DNA of 64,000 nucleotides, from the NCBI GenBank assembly GCA_944472135.2, contig OX235266.1:11821925-11885924 (forward strand), in the 5' to 3' direction. The position numbers and the translations under genes are program-made. The notes under the pieces were generated by a model. The model made no database searches, was not told the DNA's origin, and saw only the letters and a program-made list of their open reading frames with translations. The stretch's first letter is position 1, and every line of letters begins with the position of its first letter. Source of the stretch: Trichobilharzia regenti (Eukaryota; Platyhelminthes; Trematoda; Strigeidida; Schistosomatidae). Shown here in pieces: positions 56,213 through 64,000 of the stretch.

Positions 56213-56943
56213 TATGGAGGATTTAATCATGAGCTGACATCAGTTAGAGAACCACTGGAAAACCACCTGGAAGTACTGGACAGCTGTTTCGTCCTAGTTT
56301 GGGACTCCTCATCAGCACGCACCCACCGGGGTTCGAACCCAGGACCTTCTGGTTACACGGCGAGCTCGTAGACTATTGAGCTACTGGGACCCGATTCAAT
56401 GGTTCTTGAATTCTAACTTCTGCCAATTCACGACATAGCGCGACCACTTCTCAATGTCTTCTTCGATGAGTTACTGCCTCATCATCAACCTGCTGTACCC
56501 TACTGGTCACGACTTCCAACTAAAACCCCAGGTTAACTGCCTGAATAGGGCCAGTCGCTAGTGAGCATCAGATTAATTTTCAAGCGTTGGTTTTGTAGGA
56601 ATTTGGTTTCATTGTATGGAGGATTTAATCATGAGCTGACATCAGTTAGAGAACCACTGGAAAACCTGGGAGTACTGGACAGCTGTTTCGTCCTGGCAGA
56701 AGTTAGAATTCAAGAACCATTGGATCGGGTCCCAGGGGCTCAATGGCCTATGAGCTCACTAGATTTGTAACCATAGGGTCCTAGGTTCGAATACTGGCGG
56801 ATGCACACTGATGAAGAGTCCCAAACTAGGACGAAACAGCTGTCCAGTACTTTCAGGTTTTCCAGTGGTTCTCTAACTGATATCAGCTCATGATTAAATC
56901 CTCCATACAATCAAACCAAATCCCTACAAAACCAACACTTGAA
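56213..56943. mobile_element. family E hammerhead-SINE insertion, tandem plus inverted
   Basis: Bounded by 13-bp direct repeats AATTATAATTACG (56200-56212 and 56944-56956). It contains a full minus unit (56213-56614), the start of a second minus unit (from 56615, TATGGAGGATTTAATC again), a switch at about 56695, and a plus-oriented part with tRNA-like head, hammerhead (56797-56860) and the 3' end CAACACTTGAA. Hammerhead cores start ATGAGGA or ATGAAGA (C3 to A), with stem II, GAAA and stem III intact. Confidence 0.85.
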
Positions 56944-57103
56944 AATTATAATTACGATTGTACAGCAGCTCATTTGATAATGAATCGTCGAAAAGGGAAG
57001 ATTTTCTTCGCTGTTTGCGCCTTTTTTTTCTTCTTATGACTTAATATGGGAATATTTCGTTCATTGAAAAACCATTATTACAAAGTCAAACAATACACTT
57101 AAA

Positions 57104-57840
57104 GCCTAAATAAATTGTGAGGTTTAAGTACAGACATGTTTTAACATACTTGCAAATTTTACATGTTGTCAGTTGACAGAAATTTCCACAATTAGTAAAC
57201 AGTGTTCAGAAAATTGCGCTTATATAGTCTAGAGGGAACAAATGCTTTAAACAGTGCCATCGCCAGGCATCTCCTCGACACGGGTCATGAGGTGGATGTC
57301 GAAAAGTCATTCAAAATTATCAATAGGCACAAAAGAGCTGAATTCTCCTTAAGATTGCTGAAGCGATTTCTATCCAACGCTTGAAACCAGATCTATGTGT
57401 TCTGAAAGAAGCAGTTATTAGTCTTTCCTTTGCCTTGGTAACTGGATGCCTTTTTTTCTCTCATCCGATTACGTAATCTTTGTCTTTAACCTCTCCCTCC
57501 CTTTTACAATCTGTAATTTTGCTTGTCTCTTGTTTCTATGGTTTGAGTTCAACTCAGTACATTGTTACCTAACTTACTAGTCACTATACATCTAACGCAT
57601 ATCTCATCTCTATTATGTAACTCCTTTACCATTTTCTTCATACATTCATTTTGTTTTAACTTCAACTGCCTGTGTGAAAACTATATAAGCGCAATTTTCT
57701 GAGCACTGTTTACTAATTGTGGAAATTTCTGTCAACTGACAACATGTAAAATTTGCACGTATGTTAAAACATGTCTGTACTTAAACCTCATAATTTATTT
57801 AGGCTGTAAGCAGCTGATGAGAAGCCAACGAAATAAGTAA
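57104..57840 (+). mobile_element. Penelope-like element copy with inverted termini
   Basis: 57104-57227 and 57681-57804 are inverted copies (124 bp). Between them lies a C-terminal PLE fragment (LNSAIARHLLDTGHEVDVEK, SFKIINRHKRAEFSLRLL) in a 60-codon frame. Terminally inverted, 5'-truncated copies are a known habit of Penelope elements. The right arm is followed by GCAGCTGATGAGAAGCCAAC. A TATATAAGCGC motif lies in each arm. Confidence 0.75.
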
Positions 57841-57939
57841 GCAATGATGGTACCATATTATTCTGCTAAAACTGTAGTTCTTGCTTTGTTCAAATTCATT
57901 AAGGGGAGGAATAAATGTATGAAATACACTTAAACTCAC

Positions 57940-58016
57940 CTCATAAGCATCATATTGAGGAACATGATTGTTAGGCCACGTGGAATCGGAATCATTCAAC
58001 GTTGAACTAGATGATG
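57940..58016 (-). CDS. candidate internal exon of a minus-strand host gene
   Basis: Minus strand: an AG (CACTGAAG) precedes a 77-bp segment that ends TATGAG|GTGAGT, a near-consensus donor. The acceptor has a weak pyrimidine tract. It encodes SSSSTLNDSDSTWPNNHVPQ and YDAYE in phase 1 to phase 0. The phase-1 start fits the phase-1 end of the F-box-like exon at 62978, with which it would join TCA (Ser) across the junction. No domain is recognised. Confidence 0.4.
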
Positions 58017-58227
58017 CTTCAGTGTGATGACGTCGGACAATTTTATTTATTCAGAAAACAAAAATAAATATAAAAAATAATAAAATAAAACATGGGAATC
58101 TTTTTTAAAAATTGATTTCACTTTAGGATATGTTGTGAAGAGATTTTTATTGAAGACACATATTATATACTACTTGTTAGTAGTTTGCTAATAAATGTTG
58201 AAATTTAGTTAAAATTCAGTTGTAGTG

Positions 58228-58405
58228 CTAGATGGTATTTATTTTTACGGGATGGATGAGGTTACTGCTGGCTTCATACGCAACCATCTTTCCCTACCAG
58301 TCTTATTACTGGCTCAGTGAGGTATAGGAGTGCGTCGGTCGGAGGTCGAACCCCCTGCGTAATTGGCGAGCATTCTATCGCTGCGCCACAGACGCATACC
58401 ATTAG
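58228..58405 (-). repeat. tRNA-derived SINE (family F4), third copy
   Basis: Minus strand shows GCGTCTGTGGCGCAGCGATAG (A-box region) and GGGGGTTCGACCTCC, then body AGTAATAAGACTGG and GAAGCCAGCAGTAACC. More diverged than the 50064 copy. Confidence 0.6.
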
Positions 58406-58439
58406 CACACCTAAATTGAAAAAATTACCTTAACTTCTT

Positions 58440-58760
58440 TCTTCATGCATCGACGTGTTGGAAAAGACTTTGCATTTTATCATCATTCTCACTTACAAGG
58501 ATTATATAGTTGGGATACTCTAGATCGGTGAAAATGTATTCATGACGGGTAGGCACTCTAGTTGGCATCACTTCAGATGACCAACTCTATTTGCCATAAG
58601 TTCTAACAAGGCTGTATGAGAGTTTGAATAGTGTGCCTCAATTAATGCAATACACTTTCTTCGTACTCCTTTCACAGGCAGACACCATTACAGCACTTCT
58701 CGATCGACAGAGTTAAATTCCGTCTTTGGGTCAAGAAGTATCACAGGTGTCAGATGTTAG
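58440..58760 (-). mobile_element. RTE family B RT fragment
   Basis: Minus strand parallels 53600-53990 (VKRVRRKCIALIEALYSN-type, YGKWSS, decayed motif B, NIDLEYPNYIILVSENDDK). Confidence 0.5.
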
Positions 58761-58879
58761 TAGAGTATGTAGAAGGGTGAAGGTGTCATTTAATACATCA
58801 TCGTCCAAGAATGAAGCCTACCTGATTTTTATGGATTTATTTCTCCCAAGAACTGTACACAGAAGAAAACACTTGTTAA

Positions 58880-59590
58880 TCTTTTTTACTATAGCCGTTG
58901 AAAGTGGAAGACATGAAAAGGCCTGGCTAGCTGTCTTTGATCATAAGTGTCTGCATTCTATCTTTCGTGTGTGTTAGGTGGTGTTATAATACAGTGAGCA
59001 ATATTGAGGTGAGGAATCGGTCGAGTGCTAGGTGAGCTGGAGGTGGAATCAATCGACGAGGCTGTGACGTTACATTAATTGAGATGGTTAAGACATGTGT
59101 TACGTATGTCTAGCCTATCCACCGCCTTCCTCGACGACAAGTAATGTTAGCTGATGTATGATTCATCAGGTTGGGAATGAGTTAGTTGTGGTGAAACCAA
59201 AACATAAATTCATCAGTCTATGAAATCCACAACAGTTAGCCTAAGCCACGTAGGAAGATGTACATTCCCTGACTGGTTGGGGTCCTCGGGACGGTAAAAA
59301 CCAATGGTGGCTGGAAACAATTGGTGATATGGCTCAAACTCATCGTTCTCAATGGTTGGCCGGTGCAGATGCATCCACTCCTTGTGACTTATGATTTCCA
59401 ATGAAACTATACTGTTCTTCGTTACTACTATTCCTTTGTCTCATCTCACACCTCTGTTTACTGTCTCTATTATGCATTTCTTCTACTTTCTTCTCTTGAT
59501 TTGTGTGCTACACAGAGGGAGTGTGGTGACTTGAACTGGTGCACATATGTGCAAAGTTCTATGCCGAAAACAGACAGACAGAAGTGCTAT
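58880..59590 (+). mobile_element. RTE family B 3' end
   Basis: Plus strand: VESGRHEKAWLAVFDHKCLH, VSNIEVRNRSSAR-type, a decayed LRWLRHVLR stretch, LSHVGRCTFPDWLGSSGR-type and SQWLAGADASTPCDL, then the family 3' UTR with CAGACAGACAG at the end. It faces the minus-strand fragment at 58440 (tail away from it). Confidence 0.7.
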
Positions 59591-59790
59591 ATCATGAACT
59601 GATATAAGTTAGAATTCAAAAATCACTGAATTTCAAATTGAAGTGTCTGAGTGATCAACCCAGCTCGTCTAGTAGCCTGGAATCGATTTCTGGTAGGATG
59701 GCGAGGGAACAGCTGTCTAGTCCTTCTCGATTTCCAGGGATCTCTCTAACTGATATTGATTCATGACAAAGTTTACACTGAAAGTAAATA
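59590..59790 (+). repeat. family E remnant
   Basis: Keeps AGTTAGAATTCAAAAATCA, GGGAACAGCTGTCTAGTCC and CTCTAACTGATATTGATTCATG. Hammerhead core and B-box are eroded. Confidence 0.35.
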
Positions 59791-59852
59791 AATTTAATGA
59801 ATATTCATGTAAGTGTTGACTGGCAGGGAATTGATTTAATTGTTACCAAACA

Positions 59853-60298
59853 AGATTTCATCATGAGCTGACACATCGATTAGAGAACCATCGAAAAACC
59901 AACTTGGAGCACTGGACAGGCAGCTGTTTCATCTTGGTTTAGGACTATCCACCAGGGGTGGAACCTGGACCTTCAGGTTGCAAGGCAAACTCACAGACCA
60001 TTAAAGCCACTGGCAACCAACCGATTCAGTGGCCAGTTCATGAACTCCAACTTCTACCAATTAACGATATACCGCGACTGGCACTAGCCAATGTCATCAC
60101 CGGCGAGTATTGTTCCTCACATCCGGCCCAACCTACTGTAATCCCACCACCCCCCACAGGTCACAACTTCTCACTAGAACCCAGGCAACTAACTACCACT
60201 TGAATAGAGCCAGTCACTAGTGAGCATCAGATTAATATTCAAGTCGTTGGTTAACAGGGTTTTTATTTGATTAGTTACAGGATTTCATTATGAATTTA
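59853..60298 (-). repeat. family E unit, minus-oriented
   Basis: Full-length body from ACAAGATTTCATCATGAGC to TAATATTCAAGTCGTTGG. The tRNA-like head is recognisable (AAAGCCACTGG / TGGAACCTGGACC). The hammerhead (59910-59960) lacks a proper core. The start of a next unit (GGATTTCATTATGAATTT) follows at 60281. Confidence 0.55.
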
Positions 60299-60302
60299 TG
60301 TA

Positions 60303-61449
60303 ATTATTATTATTCCTTTGGGTTCCGAGTGGAACATTGGGCTCCCCCCTTCAACAGCAAGCACATCTCCACTTTGTTCTGCTTTCTGTCATCCTCCTCT
60401 TCAGTTGAGTCCACGCACGATTGACCAAACTCTCTCGCCTCTTCCTCGCCACACGATCTCCTCCATGTCACCCTCGCACCAACGATCCACTCATCGCTTC
60501 TCATTCGGGTTCCACTTGAGCGATGGCCTGGTGCGCGACGTCACTCGGTGGCCTTCTCAACGTATGCCCAATCCATTTCCACTTTCTCCTACATACTTGT
60601 AGAGTGATCGGCTCTCGCCTGTTGGTTTGTTGCCAGCCAGACTTTCTGGCCATTTGATCTTCAGTATGAAGCCAACTGTTGATAAAAGTCTGCAGCAACA
60701 GCCCCCCTGGAAGTGCTTTTCGTGACACTATGGCCAAGTTTCTGACCTGTATAGAAGAACCAACTTCATTCTGGTGTTGAATAGAATCTGAATCTTGTTC
60801 CTTATGCTGAGGCGGAGTGCGGAAGATTTTCAAACTGGTTGTTTCAGGTTGATGAAGGCGTATCTTGCCTTTCCGATTCTGTCTGGCTAACTTCGATATT
60901 ATCTTCATCCTTTCCAACTGCCTGTGCTTCCTAGCTGGATAAGTGAATGGGGAGAAGTAACCTATTTTTAAGTCTTTCCCGTTGACGTTGATGGTGATTG
61001 GTGCTGGTTGATGTTGCTGTTTCTGTTGGTTGGTTATCTTCTTCACTTACCTCCGTCTTCTCTATGTTCACCTGCAGTCCGGTTTTCGCCTGCCTGCTTC
61101 TTCAAACAGTTTGCTGGTTTTCGCCTGTCTGCCTGAAAGTCTTCGAGTTTGTGTGACATTAGACATATACCATCCACACGCGAAATCCAAATCTTCTAGA
61201 GTCTTCTTATTGGTCGTCCAGTGTATTCCTGACTCCTCGCTCCCTGTGCACAGTCTGACGCATAATCCAGTCGACCACAATAACAAATATCATTAGTGAT
61301 AGTAGGCAGCCAGGCTTATCTTACTCCTTCATGCACTTCGAACGCCTCGATGAGTTTTCCGTTGTAGATCATTTGACACATGGAATTGTCATATAGCCAG
61401 CCAGTTGTTGAATGAGGTTGATTAAGACTTGAGCAGTGAACGCCGTAGT
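60303..61449 (-). mobile_element. RTE (SR2-like) copy A, 3' portion, split by copy B
   Basis: Minus strand: MKKITNQQKQQHQPAPITIN, NGKDLKIGYFSPFTYPARKH and RRKWKWIGHTLRRPPSDVAH in one 181-codon frame (60501-61046), with the 3' end (ATT)3 near 60304. It continues beyond the insertion at 62254. This is the most intact C-terminal ORF of the family here, but the RT catalytic part is decayed. Confidence 0.8.
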
Positions 61450-62253
61450 ATTATTATTATTATTTTATCCTTTAGTTCCTAGAGGAACACATAGGGCTTC
61501 AGCTGCGCGCCTCCATTGCCTTTTGTTTTCTGCCAACTTTTTCACCCCACTTCAAGTCTTCCCACACGCTTTCATCTCCTCCTCGCATGACCTCCTCCAA
61601 GTCACCCTCACACCGACGACCAACTTGCCGCTTCCCTTTCGGGTTCCACTCGAGCAATGGCTTGTCTGGTGATGTCACTTGATAGTTTCCTCAGGGTATG
61701 GCCAATTCATCTCCACTTCTTCCTGCATATTTGTTTCACAATCGGTTCCTGGTGTGTTGGTTCCCTCATTGCCAGAGATCCCTGTTGCTGATCTTTTCTG
61801 GCCGGCCATCTGATCTTGAGTGGTAGTGAGCGAAGACAACTGTTAATGAAGGTCTGAAATTTGTTTGAGATGCTCTTTATGACGCGCTGGCCAAGTCTCT
61901 GATCCATCCGTATAGTGAGTAGCACTGACTGACTTCACATTGGAGTTGAAAATCCGGATATTATTTTTGATGCTGAGTTCTGAGTATTGACCTCCACACA
62001 GACTTGAGAGTAATGAAAGCTTGTCTTGCTTTCCCGATTCTGGCTTTAATATCCTCGTCAGTTCCGTTCGCCTGTAGTTGAAACGATGCTTTCCAGGTAG
62101 GTAGGTAGTTGAAGAAGGTTGTTTCTTTCAGGTTCCTTCCATTTATGCTGATTTCGTCTGTTGTTGTTGCTGTTGGCCAGGAATCTTCATCACCTCTGTT
62201 TTATCTATGTTCATTTGAAGTCCTATCTTTGGACTTCAAGTGAACATAGATAA
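61450..62253 (-). mobile_element. RTE (SR2-like) copy B, nested in copy A
   Basis: Inserted into copy A with a 12-bp target duplication GAACGCCGTAGT (61438-61449 and 62254-62265). Its 3' (ATT)n tail is at 61450-61465. It reads RWPARKDQQQGSLAMREPTH, QTFINSCLRSLPLK and upstream blocks to TFKC. At its 5' end 22-24 bp fold back: TATCTATGTTCATTTGAAGTCC is followed by its inverse (62231-62253, one mismatch). Confidence 0.85.
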
Positions 62254-62420
62254 GAACGCCGTAGTGTTGAAGTATTTTTCAAATTACTTCTCGGTCATCA
62301 CTCCCTGTCGAAGGCTTTTTAGAAGTTGATGAAGTTGAGGTAGGAAGAGATTTGACTACCATTCTATGCTTTGTTCTGTGATAACGATGATTAGCCTTTC
62401 CTGAATCCAGCCAGCTTGTT
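62254..62420 (-). mobile_element. RTE copy A, continuation past copy B
   Basis: Resumes with GTAGTGTTGAAGTA, the region that also follows GCCATAGTGTTGAAGTAG at 46715 in another copy, then CTACCATTCTATGCTTTGTTC (ENKAWNGSQI region). Confidence 0.7.
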
Positions 62421-62654
62421 CCGAATGGGCTGGTGAAGTTCTGTACCCAGTGCATCCTTTATTTTCTCCAGGATAAATCTTTCAAACAGCTAAAGACAAA
62501 ACTTCAACATACAGAAAATATGTATATTAAAAGTACAAAAACTTCAAATGGCAACAATTTTATTCTTCACTGGAATCGGATAGGTGAAATGACGCGGTGG
62601 GCTGGTGAAAGCCAGTCTTCGAGCAGACAGTCAGCCTGCCGATGTCTCTTCTCT

Positions 62655-62905
62655 CAGTGAAAGCAAGAGTAAGAATGGGTACGTGGAACGTCCGTACAAT
62701 GCACGAAGCATGCTGGGAAGGCTACCCAGGTAGCCAAAGCGATGCGAAGATATGGCTTAGAAGTACACTGGGTATCTCTGCGAAAGCGCATGGAATAGAT
62801 GTGGATTGACATCAACGGGAGAGTCAATTATCTACCTCCGGTCACCCAGACAACAACCCAACTACGAACACACTGAGGCAGTGAGTGGCTATCATGATGT
62901 CATCA
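62655..62905 (+). mobile_element. RTE endonuclease start, truncated
   Basis: Frames give KARVRMGTWNVRTMHEACWE, then RSTLGISAKAHGID and RESIIYLRSPRQQPNYEHTE. GTWNVRTM is the first conserved motif of the APE-type endonuclease at the RTE N-terminus. It is the only piece of an RTE endonuclease in the window. It stops after about 80 residues. Confidence 0.65.
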
Positions 62906-62977
62906 GTGGCAAAGAAAGCACTAATGCAGTAGGAACCAATTTCATGAAATATAAGAGTGAAGAATGAAACAACTTAC

Positions 62978-63335
62978 ACGTATACTGTGGTATAAGACAA
63001 TCTTTACTTAAACTCGATAAATTCTCTTCATTATTCACTAGAATGTTTAATTCATTCCTGTTATCTTGATTATCACCAACAAGTGTTGAAGCATCTGGTT
63101 CGTCTGGTTGTTCTTGTTGCAGTTGTTGTTGTTGTTGTTGCTGTTCTTGAAGTTGTCTTAATTGTCTTTGTTGTCGACTTAATGCTGCATCTAATATTGG
63201 CTTCTTTTTAGCATCTAAATTAGCCAAGTGTATACGCCATATTGTATTACAACCACGTATACGATTGTACAGATCATGATTGCATAACATAAGTGAACCA
63301 AGTGTAGACAATGACAGACAGGATAAGATCTGACT
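62978..63335 (-). CDS. probable F-box exon of a host gene
   Basis: On the minus strand CTTTTTTCCAG precedes a 358-bp exon that ends ACGT|GTAAGT. It starts in phase 0 and ends in phase 1, encoding 119 residues. Residues 1-40 (SQILSCLSLSTLGSLMLCNH, IWRIHLANLDAKKKP) fit an F-box: L-S-xx-L, then L-C-N-x-Y...IW. F-box proteins recruit substrates to SCF ubiquitin ligases. Residues ~52-72 are a Gln-rich coiled-coil-like run (CAA/CAG repeats). The rest is acidic and Asn-rich (ENLSSLSKD). The gene extends to both sides. Confidence 0.55.
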
Positions 63336-63424
63336 CTGGAAAAAAGTAATAAGCACTAAAAAATAGCAAAAATACAAATATATACGTGAACATATATACA
63401 TTAGATAAACTCAAAGAGGATTGA

Positions 63425-63715
63425 ACATAGACTGCTTTCCTTTAGAGAATCATTGAATACCAGCTGGGGCAGCTGGTTTCGTCCATGTTTGATACTCTCT
63501 CATCTTACGCGCACTCACCACCAGGGATCGAACCCTGAACCTTTCAAGTTGCCCAAAGTCCTGGTGGGTAGTCGTAACCAAGGGGGTTCCACCAAAGTTG
63601 GATGGGTGTGAGGACAAATATTCACTGATAGGTGAAATCGACTGGTAGTCGGGCACTGGGTAAGGAATCTCGAACTAGGCCGAAATAGCTGTCTAGCTAT
63701 CTAGCCACCTACTAC
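63425..63715 (-). repeat. family E-like hammerhead-SINE, decayed
   Basis: Keeps TTAGAGAATCATTGAATACC, GGTTTCGTCCATG, a tRNA-like GGGATCGAACCCTGAACC and GTGTGAGGACAAATA of the family body. Hammerhead stem II is lost. It lies in the intron upstream of the F-box-like exon. Confidence 0.5.
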
Positions 63716-63717
63716 TT

Positions 63718-64000
63718 CGGAGCAACGGAAAGGACAGACTTCCGCATATGATCACTTCAATGTGCTCTTACGGAGCTAGGTACATAGGTTGTTCTATGCG
63801 GGTCTTATCAAAACGTGTTAGAGAACAACATGGCAGCATGGCTGCAAACAGGAGGCATTGGTTCAATCAGAAGCACCATAACTGAACACCTCGTCAATAC
63901 CTTTCACAGCATCTCAGCCAACTTATCCATCATTCAGAGTCATTTACAAAGTAAACAAAAATCTACCAAAGGCAGTCAGTGTGTTTCCGACTTCTTTGTA
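63718..64000 (+). mobile_element. Penelope-like element GIY-YIG fragment, cut by window edge
   Basis: Plus-strand frame: MCSYGARYIGCSMRVLSKRV (GIY-YIG core) with REQHG, then RSTITEHLVNTFHSISANLS. It runs to the window end, so its full extent is unknown. Confidence 0.55.

Noticed and set aside
60310..60602. Plus-strand frame with Ser/Pro-rich residues
   Set aside because: It lies antisense to the RTE copy A 3' end.

Overview
The window looks like a stretch of a schistosome (blood fluke) nuclear genome. It is AT-rich, full of microsatellites and almost entirely built of mobile elements typical of that group: RTE-type non-LTR retrotransposons (SR2-like and a second family, B), CR1-type elements (SR1-like), Penelope-like elements (PLEs) with GIY-YIG endonucleases, a Ty3/Gypsy element with the CHCC Gag finger of the CsRn1/Boudicca lineage, a Merlin DNA transposon, and tRNA-headed short repeats carrying hammerhead ribozymes, including SM-alpha-like copies. 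The species cannot be fixed from the sequence.

Layout. 1-3.8 kb: a possible exon, a ~320-bp direct duplication, and two tRNA-like SINEs. 3.8-7.6 kb: two tandem RTE copies and a third RTE fragment. 8-13.9 kb: PLE, SM-alpha-like repeat, CR1, a perfect hammerhead palindrome, PLE. 13.9-16.3 kb: plain AT-rich DNA. 16.3-22.2 kb: RTE, hammerhead repeats, PLE, RTE-B. 22.4-23.2 kb: Merlin. 23.3-31 kb: RTE, PLE, hammerhead repeats, RTE-B split by an LTR-element remnant. 31.08-34.47 kb: a Gypsy element with both LTRs and a 5-bp target duplication. 35-45 kb: RTE, PLE, LTR-like repeat D, CR1, RTE-B with a foldback insertion. 45-64 kb: a candidate exon, RTE, CR1, hammerhead repeats, RTE-B, PLE, a nested RTE pair, and a probable F-box exon.

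Host coding sequence is minimal. Four candidate exons (364-476, 45332-45456, 57940-58016, 62978-63335) all lie on the minus strand and have splice-like borders. They may be parts of one or more genes with very long, transposon-filled introns. Only the 62978-63335 exon (F-box-like) has a recognisable domain, and its phase fits the 57940-58016 exon.

The most unusual content is the family of roughly 400-bp tRNA-like/hammerhead repeats. At least four insertions are bounded by 12-13-bp target duplications, and in all four the inserted DNA is a head-to-head inverted dimer. The best case is a perfect 257-bp-arm palindrome carrying two intact hammerhead ribozymes. Similar foldbacks occur at the ends of a nested RTE copy and of PLE copies. 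This suggests that snap-back of cDNA during target-primed reverse transcription is common in this genome. All reverse-transcriptase copies seen are truncated or broken, so the enzyme source for these short repeats must lie elsewhere.
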